From positions 1-64,000 of the forward strand of contig NZ_FOGB01000001.1 of NCBI RefSeq assembly GCF_900111095.1: 64,000 bases of DNA, written 5' to 3'. Made by a program: the position numbers and the translations under genes. The notes beneath the pieces were generated by a model. That model saw only the letters and a list, made by a program, of their open reading frames with translations. It had not been told where the DNA came from and did no database searches. The stretch is from Amphritea atlantica (GTDB lineage Bacteria > Pseudomonadota > Gammaproteobacteria > Pseudomonadales > Balneatricaceae). This document shows positions 50,550 to 59,972 of this stretch, piece after piece (the first letter of the stretch is position 1; each line of letters opens with the position of its first letter).

Positions 50550-50796
50550 ATGCCTGTCGGGTGCCGTAAACAAAACGAACTTAATGCGGTGTATAAACAA
50601 TAAATACTTTATTTTCAATAACTTCAAATGGGTTTCTGTTCTCTTTAAAGTGACTCAAACGCTAAGGTTCGCATCAGCCTGAGATGTCTGAATGGCTGTT
50701 CGAGTGAAGCGATTAGAGAGCACCAATGGGCTTCAGGAACCCCGAAAACCTGAACAAAAAATATAAAAGCAATCCATTAACGAAGTGGAGAATACG
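50550..50796. other. porin promoter region
   Basis: AT-rich upstream region of the porin gene (the full gap from tctA is 307 bases). No operator recognised by eye. Confidence 0.45.
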
Positions 50797-51738
50797 ATGA
50801 AGAGAGTAGCACTGACTACTGCAATTTCAGCCGCTATGCTGGCTGGTTCCGTTCAGGCAGCCACCATCTACGAAGGCAACGGCCTGAAATATGACTTGAA
50901 AGGGGATCTGCAGGTTCAGTTACGCCAGAAGATTGGTGATAACCAGGATCAGGATCTGGAGTTTGACGATCTGGAACTGAAAAACCGGGTAACCTATGAC
51001 CTCAATGACGGTATGAGTGCGTTTGCACAGCTTGATTACAGTTTTGACAAACGCGCCAACGATCAAAGTGCCGACTCTCAGGATGGTGGTAAGCTGGAAG
51101 AGGCCTATCTGGGGCTTAAGTTTGACAATATTGCGTTGCGGGTCGGTAAGCAAAACTATTCCACCGATGAATTCAGCGTTGAAAAGGCGTATGAGACCGT
51201 AGTTGAGGACGATATTTTTGACCTCAACGATGATGCTGGTGATGATGTTATCCGTGTCGATGCACAGTTTGATAATCTGTTTGTGTCGCTCTCTACTGAC
51301 CTTAAAGCGGAAGGTAATGCGGACAGCGATGGTACTAAATCCACTGATCTGTTTGTCTCAACCGACCTGGGAAATGTGGGGCTGATGGCGGCGTATCAGA
51401 ACTATCAGGAGATGGGTTCAGATTCCGTTTCTTCCTGGGGTGTAGGCGTCACTTTTGATGCCGGCTTTGCCAGGTTTGGGGCTGATTACGGTTCAATGGA
51501 AGATACCGCTGATGTCTATAACCTGGTGGCATCTTTCCCTGTTGCCGAGACGACTACGGTTGCGGTGGGCGTTCAGAACCGCGATGAAGATGCGGGTGAT
51601 GATATAACGGGTTGGTACGCCAACGCGACCTACAAGTTCCCTGAACAGAAAGCGGTGAGTGTATTTGGAGAGATCGGTGATACCGATGCCGACAATACCG
51701 ATCCAGGTTATCTGGTGGGTATGCGTATCGTCTTCTGA
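50797..51738 (+). CDS. outer-membrane porin (gammaproteobacterial general porin type)
   Basis: 313 residues from the ATG at 50797 (GTGGAG ribosome site). Signal peptide MKRVALTTAISAAMLAGSVQA, then repeating amphipathic strands with alternating aromatic residues, opening ATIYEGNGLKYDLKGDLQVQL and ending GYLVGMRIVF with the C-terminal Phe needed for outer-membrane assembly. Very acidic. Lies behind tctCBA and may form the outer-membrane entry for the same substrates; own promoter likely. Confidence 0.9.
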   Translation: MKRVALTTAISAAMLAGSVQAATIYEGNGLKYDLKGDLQVQLRQKIGDNQDQDLEFDDLELKNRVTYDLNDGMSAFAQLDYSFDKRANDQSADSQDGGKLEEAYLGLKFDNIALRVGKQNYSTDEFSVEKAYETVVEDDIFDLNDDAGDDVIRVDAQFDNLFVSLSTDLKAEGNADSDGTKSTDLFVSTDLGNVGLMAAYQNYQEMGSDSVSSWGVGVTFDAGFARFGADYGSMEDTADVYNLVASFPVAETTTVAVGVQNRDEDAGDDITGWYANATYKFPEQKAVSVFGEIGDTDADNTDPGYLVGMRIVF

Positions 51739-51824
51739 TTCTCTGCGGTGGTACAGTGATTGCGCCTGATTGTCCTCCCCTTCGGGCAAGTTATCGCACA
51801 CGGTACCGCTCATCAGCGCAGAGC

Positions 51825-51852
51825 AAGCCCGGCAGTGATGCCGGGTTTTCTT
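51825..51852 (+). terminator. terminator after the porin gene
   Basis: CCCGGCA-GTGA-TGCCGGG followed by TTTTCTT. It also lies against the convergent ModF-like gene. Confidence 0.8.
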
Positions 51853-51876
51853 ATTTGTAGGCCTGTAACGCAGCGA

Positions 51877-53310
51877 TTAACCGGCTGCGGGTTCGCGCTT
51901 TTCCAGTTTCAGGTAGTTATCGATCCCTTTGATCCTGTCTTCAGCGTGGTGGTTCACATAGAGCACTGAGGTTTCGCTACCGGCGCAGATCTTTTCGATC
52001 AGTGCCAGAACCAACTGGCGGTTCATATCATCCAGCCCCAGACAGGGTTCATCCAGAATCAGCAGGGGAGGGTGTTTAACCATCGCCCGGGCGATCAGTA
52101 GCAGACGCTGGTCACCGTAAGAGAGTTTGTTGAACGGGGTATCTGCCCGGTCAGACATGCCCAGCAGGGCCAGCCACTCGTCGGCGATTTTTTTCTGCCG
52201 GTCGGTCGCTTTGGTGTACAGACCGATACTGTCGTAGAACCCGGAAATAATGACATTTCTCAGCCCGGTGCCCACCTTATATTCCCACTGCAGGGCAGTG
52301 GAGACATAGCCGATAAACTGTTTAATCTGCCAGATGCTCTCGCCGTTGCCCCGCTGAAAGCCAAATACAAAAATATCGTTGACGTAACACTGGGGATGAT
52401 CGCCGGTGATCAGTGACAGCAGGCCGGTTTTACCACTGCCGTTGGGGCCACTTAGCTGCCAGTGCTGATTGCGTTCGATAGTCCAGTCCAGGGAGTCGAT
52501 AATACGGTGACCATCGTAGGTGATATTGATCTTGTTGAGTCGCACCAGAGGTTGCGTCGGATCGAGCCTGGGAATCGCAGTTTCCGGATCCGCGCCCGGT
52601 ACTTCAAGATCAGTGGTTTTCAGATGGAGCAACTGATACAGCTCGTTATAGGCTTTGCTGTCGTGACGGTCGATCTGATGCTGCAACCGGCCATGATCCA
52701 CATAGGCGATATGGGTGATAAAGTCGGGAAACTCATCAAAGCGGTTCAGCACCAGCACCATCGGCACGCTCTCCACCAGGCCAGCAAGATACTGCTGCAA
52801 CATCTTCAGGGTATCTGCATCGAGGCCATCAAAGGGTTCGTCCAGCACCAACAGATCAGGTTCGCTGGCCAGCGCCCGGATCAGCATCACTTTACGGGAC
52901 TCTCCAGTAGAGAGTTTGCGGAAGGCCCGGTCCAGTAGCGAGTCCAGTTTGAACATCGTTACCAGTTGGCTGATCAGCTCAGGATTACGCCCCCCTTCGC
53001 AGAGGATCTCCCTGACCGGTGTCCCCTCTGAGATAACGTCCATAATATCGGCGTCATCCTTCTTACGTTCCCGCTCGATCAGCTCAGCCTGGGCTTCAAA
53101 AGAGACCAGTCCGACCTTTGGAGGGAGACCTTCAAGAGTACCGCTGAGTGTGTCTCCAGCGCCTGCCAGCACGGCAGCTAATGCTGATTTACCAGAACCG
53201 TTAGCACCGGTTATCACCCAATGCTGGGTGTCGTCCAGTTGCCAGTTGATCTCATCCAGTTGAAAGCGATCATCGAAGTTAACTGTCAGGTTGTCGAGGC
53301 GAATATTCAT
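51877..53310 (-). CDS. modF: duplicated ABC ATPase, ModF-like
   Basis: 477 residues with two ABC cassettes in one chain and no membrane domain. Cassette 1: GANGSGKSALAAVL, LSTGESRKVMLIRAL, LLVLDEPFDGLD. Cassette 2: GPNGSGKTGLLSLI, LSYGDQRLLLIARAM, LLILDEPCLGLDD. This matches E. coli ModF (about 490 residues), linked to molybdate metabolism by position there; no mod genes are near it here, so the symbol rests on architecture. Function of ModF is unresolved. Confidence 0.8.
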   Translation of the reverse strand: MNIRLDNLTVNFDDRFQLDEINWQLDDTQHWVITGANGSGKSALAAVLAGAGDTLSGTLEGLPPKVGLVSFEAQAELIERERKKDDADIMDVISEGTPVREILCEGGRNPELISQLVTMFKLDSLLDRAFRKLSTGESRKVMLIRALASEPDLLVLDEPFDGLDADTLKMLQQYLAGLVESVPMVLVLNRFDEFPDFITHIAYVDHGRLQHQIDRHDSKAYNELYQLLHLKTTDLEVPGADPETAIPRLDPTQPLVRLNKINITYDGHRIIDSLDWTIERNQHWQLSGPNGSGKTGLLSLITGDHPQCYVNDIFVFGFQRGNGESIWQIKQFIGYVSTALQWEYKVGTGLRNVIISGFYDSIGLYTKATDRQKKIADEWLALLGMSDRADTPFNKLSYGDQRLLLIARAMVKHPPLLILDEPCLGLDDMNRQLVLALIEKICAGSETSVLYVNHHAEDRIKGIDNYLKLEKREPAAG

Positions 53311-53455
53311 AGTTATCTGCTTTTAACTATTGAACTCGCCAATACTTTGTTAAAAACAGGCTTAAAATGCTTATTTACTACAGTAAATTCCGCTTTCTCG
53401 CCCGTTTTTGCCGCGTCTTGGCTTCGCTCAATACGTTAAGTTACATTAATAGTAA

Positions 53456-53490
53456 GGCCAAAAAAAAGGCCGGGCGATTAAGCCCAGCCC
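53456..53490 (-). terminator. terminator after ilvC
   Basis: On the minus strand GGCTGGGC-TTAATC-GCCCGGCC is followed by a run of T (aaaaaaa at 53460-53467 on the + strand). Confidence 0.8.
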
Positions 53491-53515
53491 TTTCTGGAAG
53501 TAAGATCTTAGTTAA

Positions 53516-54991
53516 TTAAACGATCTTCTTCATGTCAGCCATGTGGCCACGCAGTACCGCACCGATCGCTTCAACCGGGTGTGAACGCAGTGCAGTGTTC
53601 ACTTCGATCAGGCGGGCGTTGTCGACGCCGGTATCTTCCAGATCCAGACCCTTACCGATAACGTCGGTTTTGATGTCCTTCATGAAGTCAGCCAGCAGTG
53701 GCAGACACGCGTGGTTGTACAGGTAGCAACCGTATTCAGCAGTGTCAGAGATAGTTGCGTTCATCTCATACAGCTTCTTACGGGCGATGGTGTTAGCGAT
53801 CAGCGGAGTCTCATGCAGTGACTCGTAGTAGGCAGAGTCAGCGATGATGCCAGCCGCAGTCATGGTTTCGAATGCCAGCTCAACGCCCGCTTTAACCATA
53901 GCAACCATCAGGATACCGTTATCGAAGTATTCCTGCTCGGAGATCTCAACATCGCCAGCCGGTGTTTTCTCGAAGGCAGTTTCTGCCGTTTCAGCACGCC
54001 AGCCCAGCAGGTTTTTGTCATCGTTCGCCCAGTCTTCCATCATAGTGCGGGAGAAGGTGCCGTCGATGATGTCATCCTGGTGCTTGTTGTACAGCGGACG
54101 CATGATCTGCTTCAGCTCTTCAGACAGGTCGTATGCCTTGATCTTAGCTGGGTTAGACAGACGGTCCAGCATGTTGGTGACGCCGCCGTATTTCAGTGCT
54201 TCGGTGATAGTTTCCCAGCCGTACTGAATCAGCTTGGATGCGTAACCTGGATCGATACCCTCTTCAACCATCTTGTCGAAGCACAGCAGAGAACCGGTTT
54301 GCAGCATACCGCACAGGATAGTCTGCTCACCCATCAGGTCAGATTTAACTTCAGCGATGAAAGAGGACATCAGTACGCCCGCTTTGTGACCGCCGGTACC
54401 GACAGCATAGGCTTTCGCCAGAGCCAGGCCTTCGCCTTTAGGGTCGTTGTCTTCGTGAACGGCGATCAGGGTAGGAACACCGAAACCACGTACATATTCA
54501 GCACGTACTTCAGAGCCCGGGCACTTAGGTGCAACCATGATAACGGTCAGGTCTTCACGGATCTTCATACCCTCTTCAACGATGTTGAAGCCGTGAGAGT
54601 AAGACAGGCAAGCGCCTTCTTTCATCAGCGGCATAACCGCGTTAACAACGGAGGTGTGCTGCTTATCAGGTGTCAGGTTCAGTACCACGTCAGCCGTCGG
54701 GATCAGTTCTTCATAGGTACCGACAACAAAACCGTTTTCGGTCGCATTTTTCCAGGACTGACGCTTTTCTGCGATCGCTTCAGCACGCAGTGCGTAAGAT
54801 ACATCCAGGCCGCTGTCACGCAGGTTCAGACCCTGGTTCAGGCCCTGAGCGCCACAACCGATAACAACCATCTTCTTGCCTTTGAGGGCTTCAACGCCAT
54901 CGCTGAACTCGTCGATAGACATGAAGCGGCATTTGCCCAGTTGTTCCAGTTGCTCACGCAGTGGCAGCGTGTTGAAGTAGTTATTAGACAT
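53516..54991 (-). CDS. ilvC: ketol-acid reductoisomerase, class II
   Basis: 491 residues, the length of the enterobacterial class II enzyme rather than the short class I form. NADPH-binding [28 protein letters not shown] (about 42-69), metal-site regions [18 protein letters not shown] and [13 protein letters not shown], and a duplicated C-terminal helical domain. Catalyses Mg- and NADPH-dependent conversion of acetolactate in isoleucine/valine synthesis. Stands alone, as ilvC does in many gammaproteobacteria. Confidence 0.97.
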   Translation of the reverse strand: MSNNYFNTLPLREQLEQLGKCRFMSIDEFSDGVEALKGKKMVVIGCGAQGLNQGLNLRDSGLDVSYALRAEAIAEKRQSWKNATENGFVVGTYEELIPTADVVLNLTPDKQHTSVVNAVMPLMKEGACLSYSHGFNIVEEGMKIREDLTVIMVAPKCPGSEVRAEYVRGFGVPTLIAVHEDNDPKGEGLALAKAYAVGTGGHKAGVLMSSFIAEVKSDLMGEQTILCGMLQTGSLLCFDKMVEEGIDPGYASKLIQYGWETITEALKYGGVTNMLDRLSNPAKIKAYDLSEELKQIMRPLYNKHQDDIIDGTFSRTMMEDWANDDKNLLGWRAETAETAFEKTPAGDVEISEQEYFDNGILMVAMVKAGVELAFETMTAAGIIADSAYYESLHETPLIANTIARKKLYEMNATISDTAEYGCYLYNHACLPLLADFMKDIKTDVIGKGLDLEDTGVDNARLIEVNTALRSHPVEAIGAVLRGHMADMKKIV

Positions 54992-55381
54992 ATTCTGATA
55001 GTTCCGTTTGATTAAGTCGCAGCCCGGTCGGCACGACTGTAAATTCTGTTCATTTTACCAGGCGGGAACAGTGTTACCGGCGAGGCTCAAATTCAGGCAG
55101 GGCAATATTATACAGAGACACCCGCTGAAGTTTAATAGCGCTACTCTATATAAAAATATGTCTTGCGTATATTGATATATACACATCACAGTATTGCAAA
55201 ATATGAAATACACCTGATGCCGTACTTAATCCGGAAAAACTGATCCCGATTGGGTTTCAGCCGCTTTTTTATAAAAACCTCTGAAATGCTATGGCTTTTT
55301 AAGCTTCTTTTAAGAACTTGTCATTAATATGGCCACTATAGAGATCGGTCATGGATATGAACGGTATGAGGAGGCTTTAAG
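54992..55381. other. ilvC / cytochrome b561 divergent control region
   Basis: 390 bases with promoters for both directions. The only assigned element is the direct repeat at 55298-55314. No small gene supported. Confidence 0.55.
55298..55314 (+). promoter_or_regulatory. PmrA/QseB-type direct repeat
   Basis: TTTAAG-CTTCT-TTTAAG fits the hTTAAk-N5-hTTAAk box of the PmrA/QseB group of OmpR-type regulators. It lies 67 bases before the cytochrome b561 start, and the operon itself encodes such a regulator (57178), so autoregulation is likely. Confidence 0.62.
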
Positions 55382-55996
55382 ATGTCAACGCACGATTCAC
55401 AACAAGTAGTAAAGGTCTGGGACCCCCTTGTCAGGGTCTTTCACTGGTCGCTGGCACTGTTTTTTACGGTCGCTTATCTGACGGAAGGTGACTTCGAAAC
55501 GGTGCACTTCTATATGGGGTATGGGATCAGCGCTCTGATTCTGTTTCGCCTGCTGTGGGGCATTATTGGCCCCAAATACGCGCGCTTCACAAATTTTGTA
55601 ACCGGCAAAGAGAAAGTGGTTAGTTACCTGAAGTCGCTGCTAACCGGCAAAGCGGAACACTATGTTGGCCATAATCCGGCTGGCGGCATCATGGTGGTTG
55701 CGCTGTTGCTGATGCTGGCACTGACCTGCTTCTTCGGCATGGCTCTGATTGCGACTGACAATATTGGGCCGCTGGCCGGCACCTTTGTGGCCTCATTTAA
55801 TGAAGATCTGGTGAAAGAGCTGCATGGGATTTGTGCCAACGGCACTCTGGCGCTGGTATTTATTCATCTTGCGGGCGTGGTCGTCAGCAGTCTGCTGCAC
55901 CGGGAAAATCTGATTCGCGCCATGGTAACCGGTGTCAAAGTGATCGGTGCAAAAAAATCAAAGGTTGAGACTGTTAAAGGAGAGAGTCATGTCTAA
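55382..55996 (+). CDS. cytochrome b561-family membrane protein
   Basis: 204 residues with a GAGGAGG ribosome site. Four membrane helices; haem-ligand histidines in RVFHWSLALFF (about 18-28), VHFYMGYGI, the periplasmic ELHGICANGTLALVFIHLAG (about 140-159). Typical di-haem b561 domain carrying electrons from the quinone pool to periplasmic cytochromes, here the SHP and DHC proteins encoded next. Overlaps the next gene by 8 bases. Confidence 0.9.
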   Translation: MSTHDSQQVVKVWDPLVRVFHWSLALFFTVAYLTEGDFETVHFYMGYGISALILFRLLWGIIGPKYARFTNFVTGKEKVVSYLKSLLTGKAEHYVGHNPAGGIMVVALLLMLALTCFFGMALIATDNIGPLAGTFVASFNEDLVKELHGICANGTLALVFIHLAGVVVSSLLHRENLIRAMVTGVKVIGAKKSKVETVKGESHV

Positions 55997-56372
55997 AAAA
56001 AGATGGTTGCTGGCAGGCCTGATTGCCAGTCTGGCAATGACCGCAAATGCCGGTGTTATTGATCAGAAGCTGGATCAATACCGGGCTGCGGGGGCCACAA
56101 CGTTCAGTGCTGATGCCGGACAGGCGCTGTGGAACTCAGATAACGATGGTCGAAGCTGCACGCAGTGTCATGGTGCTGATCCAACCGGTGTGGGCAAACA
56201 CGCGAAAACCGGTAAAGCGATCAAACCGATGGCGCCGTCAGTAAACCCAAAACGGTTTACCGATAGCAAGAAGATCGATAAGTGGTTTTTAAGAAACTGT
56301 AAATGGACGCTCAACCGTGAGTGTACTGCGCAGGAAAAGGGTGATTTCTTAGTATGGATCAGGGGGCAATAA
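55989..56372 (+). CDS. SHP-type cytochrome c (DUF1924)
   Basis: 127 residues. Signal peptide KKRWLLAGLIASLAMTANAG, one haem motif CTQCH (57-61). The C-terminal RNCKWTLNREC (102-112) fits the sphaeroides haem protein pattern: Asn103 in the place of the unusual asparagine sixth ligand, with a cysteine pair (104, 112) able to form the nearby disulfide. Such high-spin cytochromes bind oxygen, NO or other small ligands. Its electron donor is likely DHC or the b561 encoded alongside. Start chosen for AAGGAGAG ribosome site and signal peptide. Confidence 0.85.
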   Translation: MSKKRWLLAGLIASLAMTANAGVIDQKLDQYRAAGATTFSADAGQALWNSDNDGRSCTQCHGADPTGVGKHAKTGKAIKPMAPSVNPKRFTDSKKIDKWFLRNCKWTLNRECTAQEKGDFLVWIRGQ

Positions 56373-56376
56373 ACGT

Positions 56377-56925
56377 ATGAAACCAGGAATGAAGAAAATG
56401 GCGGGATATATTCGTTATGGTGTGGCAGGCAGCTTTATCGTCGCCGCATGGGGATTGGGACTCACCGGCGTTAGCAATGCGTCTGGCACCTACAGTGCCG
56501 GTAACGCGACAACTGCAGAGGCCGTTGTCTACCGGGAGGAGTGTGGAGCCTGTCATGTCGCTTATCCTGCGCGTTTGCTGCCAGCGGAAAGCTGGAGCAC
56601 TATAATGACGACGCTGGATGATCACTTTGGTGAAAATGCTGAAGTGTCGGATGAAACCGCTGCGATGATCAGCGCTTATCTGACGGATAATGCGGGTAAA
56701 CCGGGTCGTGGAATGTTAAAAAGAGTTAAGGGCGATGCGCCTTTACGGATTACAGAGCTGCCATACTTTGTGCGTAAACACGATGAGGTGCCAGAGCGTA
56801 TGGTCAGTGGTAATGCGGAAGTAGGTAGTTTCAGCAACTGTAATGCGTGCCATCAGCGCGCAGAAAGTGGAGACTTCGATGAAGATTCGGTTCGCATTCC
56901 TGGTTATGGCCGTTGGGATGATTAA
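56377..56925 (+). CDS. di-haem cytochrome c (DHC)
   Basis: 182 residues. Signal/anchor about 11-33, two haem motifs CGACH (56-60) and CNACH (155-159), with YPARLLPAESW and YGRWDD as the family's other conserved pieces. DHC is the known physiological partner of SHP and is nearly always encoded with it and a cytochrome b. Overlaps the next gene by 47 bases. Confidence 0.88.
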   Translation: MKPGMKKMAGYIRYGVAGSFIVAAWGLGLTGVSNASGTYSAGNATTAEAVVYREECGACHVAYPARLLPAESWSTIMTTLDDHFGENAEVSDETAAMISAYLTDNAGKPGRGMLKRVKGDAPLRITELPYFVRKHDEVPERMVSGNAEVGSFSNCNACHQRAESGDFDEDSVRIPGYGRWDD

Positions 56926-57181
56926 CCAGGCCTGTGCCGGTTCTGATATCACTGATGCACAGGTGCGGGAGTGGGTGGCCGAAGGCAGAATCATGTCCTT
57001 TGTCGATATTATGGCTGCCAATAAATCCCGCCTTGATGGTCGCCTGCTCGATCTGGAGATCGAGCAGGAAGATGACAGCATCGTCTATGAAGTTGAGGTG
57101 CTGCGCGAAGATGGTGAGGTGCGGGAGTTTCATATCGATGCGGCGAGCGGTTCGGTGTTAAAAGAGGAACGGGACGATTGA
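56879..57181 (+). CDS. PepSY-domain periplasmic protein
   Basis: 100 residues from the ATG at 56879, inside the end of the DHC gene. Signal peptide MKIRFAFLVMAVGMINQACA, then a PepSY domain with DGRLLDLEIEQEDDSIVYEVEVLREDG and FHIDAASGSVL. Small PepSY proteins often sit next to sensor kinases and may modulate them. Its stop overlaps the TTG start of the response regulator. Confidence 0.86.
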   Translation: MKIRFAFLVMAVGMINQACAGSDITDAQVREWVAEGRIMSFVDIMAANKSRLDGRLLDLEIEQEDDSIVYEVEVLREDGEVREFHIDAASGSVLKEERDD

Positions 57182-57837
57182 GAATCTTACTGGTCGAAGA
57201 TGATCTGGAACAGGCTGAGGCTCTGAAGCGCAGTCTGCAGAAGGCCGGTTATGTTGTCGAGATGGCACATAATGGCACCGATGGACAGTTTCTCGGTGAT
57301 GAGGAGCAGTTCGATGCGGTTATACTCGATCTTGGCTTACCGGAAATTCCGGGGCTGGAGGTGCTCAGACACTGGCGCCAGAAGGGCAATCATGTGCCGG
57401 TGATTATTCTCACTGCCCGGGATGCCTGGCATGAACGGGTTGATGGGCTGAATGCCGGTGCTGATGATTATCTGGGTAAACCGTTTCATGCAGATGAGGT
57501 GATCGCCCGTCTGCAGGCCGTGGTCAGACGTACCGTGGGAAAAGCCGATAATGTACTGGAATGGAAGGGGGTCCGGTTGCTGCTGGCTGAGCAGCAGGCG
57601 ATTGCCCAGGATGGCCGGGTGATCACCCTGACATCCACCGATTTTCGGTTGCTGCGGCACTTTATGATGTATCCCGATAAGGTGCACTCGAAAAGCTATC
57701 TGAGTGAGCAGGTTTATGAAGAGGAGCAGATCAAAGACAGTAATGTGATCGAGGTCTATGTAAACCGGCTGCGTAACTATTTTGGTAAAGACTTTATAAA
57801 GACCCAGTGGGGCAAAGGGTATCGGATAGGCGAGTGA
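57178..57837 (+). CDS. PmrA/QseB-type response regulator
   Basis: 219 residues starting at TTG, overlapping the PepSY stop (TTGA); the reading MRILLVEDDLEQAEALKRSL leaves no other plausible start, and GAGG lies upstream. Acceptor Asp51 in VILDLGLPEIPG, KPFHADE lysine, winged helix with VIEVYVNRLRNYFG and TQWGKGYRIGE. Probably binds the TTTAAG repeat at 55298. Confidence 0.9.
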   Translation: MRILLVEDDLEQAEALKRSLQKAGYVVEMAHNGTDGQFLGDEEQFDAVILDLGLPEIPGLEVLRHWRQKGNHVPVIILTARDAWHERVDGLNAGADDYLGKPFHADEVIARLQAVVRRTVGKADNVLEWKGVRLLLAEQQAIAQDGRVITLTSTDFRLLRHFMMYPDKVHSKSYLSEQVYEEEQIKDSNVIEVYVNRLRNYFGKDFIKTQWGKGYRIGE

Positions 57838-59189
57838 ACAGTGATCTGAATAAACCGTTAAAAGCCCCCGCCATGGTGAGAATGTCGATTCGCCGGCAAC
57901 TCAGTCGTAGTCTGATTGTCGCCCTGTGCCTGACGATGGGGGCACTGCTGATGGTGGTGAACTGGGGTATTGGTCAGATCTCCCACGAATATATTCTTTC
58001 CCGCCTTAAACATGATGCCGAATCGATTATTGCCGCTTTGCAGTTGCAGCCTGATAATCAGACATGGGAGGTGGGCCCCCGCGGCACAAGCACCGTCTAT
58101 CAGCGTGCGCTTTCCGGGCATTACTATATGATAACCGGGCCAGATATAGAGATCAGAAGTCGCTCTTTGTGGGATTATCCGGCGCAATTTGCCACGCTTG
58201 CCAAGGGGGAGGAAAACAGTTTCGAGATGCCCGGTGCCGATGGTCAGCACTGGCTGGTCTGGCAACTGGGGTTCAATAAAAATGATACCCCGTTTACGCT
58301 GACCATTATCGAAGACAGCTCACCGCTGGATGCCCTGAAATGGCGATACTCATTCTGGGCGCTGCTGGTACTGGCTGGTGGTGCGATTTCGCTGTTTTTT
58401 ATGCAGCAATGGATTCTGACCCGCAACTTCCGCTATCTGGATTCGGTTCGGGAGAAGATCCAGTCGTTCCGTTACGCAGAGGATAAGCCCGATCTGAGCA
58501 GCGTACCGCAGGAACTGGCGCCCCTGGCGGATGATATAGATCAGCTGCTGCAACAGTTAAAACAGCGGGTCAGTCGCACCCGTAACTCCCTGGGAAATCT
58601 GGCCCATGAGATCAAGCGTCCGTTGCAACGGTTGCAGCAGCTACAGGATGAATCGGTCACCGAGTTTGGCGCGGATATCAAAGCACTGCTGGATGATATT
58701 CAGTGGCTGATTCAGCGTGAGCTGAAACGGGCCCGGATAGTCGGCGTATCATCGCCAGGGCGGCAGACTAATCTGGCGGTCGATCTGCCTCCGCTGATCA
58801 ATATACTGAGTAAGTTATACCCGGCGATCCGTATTGAAACGGACCTGTCAGCGGCCGGCACTCTGCCGCAGGATCGTGATGATATGCTTGAGCTGATCGG
58901 AAACCTGCTCGATAACGCCTGCAAATATGGTCTGAGTGAGGTGTACTTAACGGTACAGGTGACTGAAGACTTGGCCGTGATAAGGGTGCTGGATGACGGT
59001 AAAGGGTTGCCACAGGAGAGTATCGAACACCTGTTGCAACGTGGTCAGCGTCTCGATGAACGGCAGGAGGGGGCTGGATTAGGGCTGTCGATCTGTAACG
59101 ATATTATCGAAAGTTATCAGGGCCGGCTGACACTGGAAAATCGTGAGCCCCATGGTATCCGGGTGACCATCGAGCTGCCATTGCGCTGA
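57834..59189 (+). CDS. PhoQ/QseC-type sensor histidine kinase
   Basis: 451 residues from a GTG that overlaps the regulator stop (GTGA); ATGs at 57873 and 57882 are alternatives. Two membrane helices (about 30-50 and about 175-195) frame a periplasmic sensor; then a HAMP-like linker, phospho-acceptor NLAHEIKRPLQRLQQL and HATPase with NLLDNACKYG and GAGLGLSICNDI. The HEIKRPL box is the PhoQ-like variant. Partner of the regulator upstream; the signal may be the redox state of the cytochromes via the PepSY protein. Confidence 0.89.
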   Translation: MNSDLNKPLKAPAMVRMSIRRQLSRSLIVALCLTMGALLMVVNWGIGQISHEYILSRLKHDAESIIAALQLQPDNQTWEVGPRGTSTVYQRALSGHYYMITGPDIEIRSRSLWDYPAQFATLAKGEENSFEMPGADGQHWLVWQLGFNKNDTPFTLTIIEDSSPLDALKWRYSFWALLVLAGGAISLFFMQQWILTRNFRYLDSVREKIQSFRYAEDKPDLSSVPQELAPLADDIDQLLQQLKQRVSRTRNSLGNLAHEIKRPLQRLQQLQDESVTEFGADIKALLDDIQWLIQRELKRARIVGVSSPGRQTNLAVDLPPLINILSKLYPAIRIETDLSAAGTLPQDRDDMLELIGNLLDNACKYGLSEVYLTVQVTEDLAVIRVLDDGKGLPQESIEHLLQRGQRLDERQEGAGLGLSICNDIIESYQGRLTLENREPHGIRVTIELPLR

Positions 59190-59258
59190 ATAGCTGATAA
59201 CCTCTGCATAACACGCCGTTGCCGCAGACGGTTATGGTTCTGTTTTTAAGGAGTGTGG

Positions 59259-59870
59259 ATGGATCAGGCTTTTATTGACCAGGCATTGCAGCAACTGGCC
59301 TGTGTCGATGACGATATTGCCCGTGCACTGCCCCAGGCAGGCGCTCCGGCACCCCGACAGAGAGCGTCAGGTTTTGCCGCACTGCTGGCGATTATTATCG
59401 GTCAGCAGGTGTCTACCGAGGCGGCTGCGGCGATTCGGGGGCGGGTTGAAACACTGTTGGCCGAGGTTAGCGCTGAGCGGCTGTTGGCGGTGGATGATCA
59501 GGCGTTGCGAGACGCCGGAATGTCCTGGCGTAAGATTGAATATGCCAACGGTCTGGCTGGTGCCGTTGTCGATAAAACCCTGGATCTCGACGCGCTGCCC
59601 CATCTGCCTGATGATGAGGCGATCAGAGTGATCTCTTCGCTGCGGGGCTTTGGTCGCTGGAGTGCAGAGATCTACCTGATGTTTTCGCTGCAACGGCAGG
59701 ATATTTTTCCCGCCGATGATCTGGCATTGCTGGTGGCTTTAGGACGCTTAAAGCGCCTGACGCAAAAACCCACACCCAGGCAGGCGCGGGATCTGATTGA
59801 GCACTGGGCACCCTATCGCAGTGCCGGCTCACTGTTTCTCTGGCACTATTACCGGGGTGCACCGGTGTAA
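59259..59870 (+). CDS. DNA-3-methyladenine glycosylase II-like (HhH-GPD, AlkA type)
   Basis: 203 residues from the ATG at 59259 with AAGGAG. HhH-GPD layout: LLAIIIGQQVSTEAAAAIRGR (about 43-63), helix-hairpin-helix ISSLRGFGRWSAEIYLMFSL (about 126-145), catalytic Asp in FPADDLAL (about 152-154). No FeS cysteines. Removes alkylated bases; lacks the N-terminal domain of full-length AlkA (282 residues), so it is the short archaeal/bacterial form. Confidence 0.9.
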   Translation: MDQAFIDQALQQLACVDDDIARALPQAGAPAPRQRASGFAALLAIIIGQQVSTEAAAAIRGRVETLLAEVSAERLLAVDDQALRDAGMSWRKIEYANGLAGAVVDKTLDLDALPHLPDDEAIRVISSLRGFGRWSAEIYLMFSLQRQDIFPADDLALLVALGRLKRLTQKPTPRQARDLIEHWAPYRSAGSLFLWHYYRGAPV

Positions 59871-59972
59871 TCCGTTGTCATTGATCTGGAATTTATTGCT
59901 GTCTGCGTGGTCGACTAATGAGTCGTACTATTTTTCAGTCGCGGCATTACGTTTAATTGTTGAGGAATCTGT

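Noticed and set aside
54080-55015. 311-codon open frame opposite ilvC
   Set aside because: Antisense to a full-length, clearly conserved ketol-acid reductoisomerase; composition is typical of a shadow frame.
54992-55381. Riboswitch or leader-peptide attenuator in front of ilvC
   Set aside because: I found no run of branched-chain amino acid codons and no terminator/antiterminator pair in the leader.
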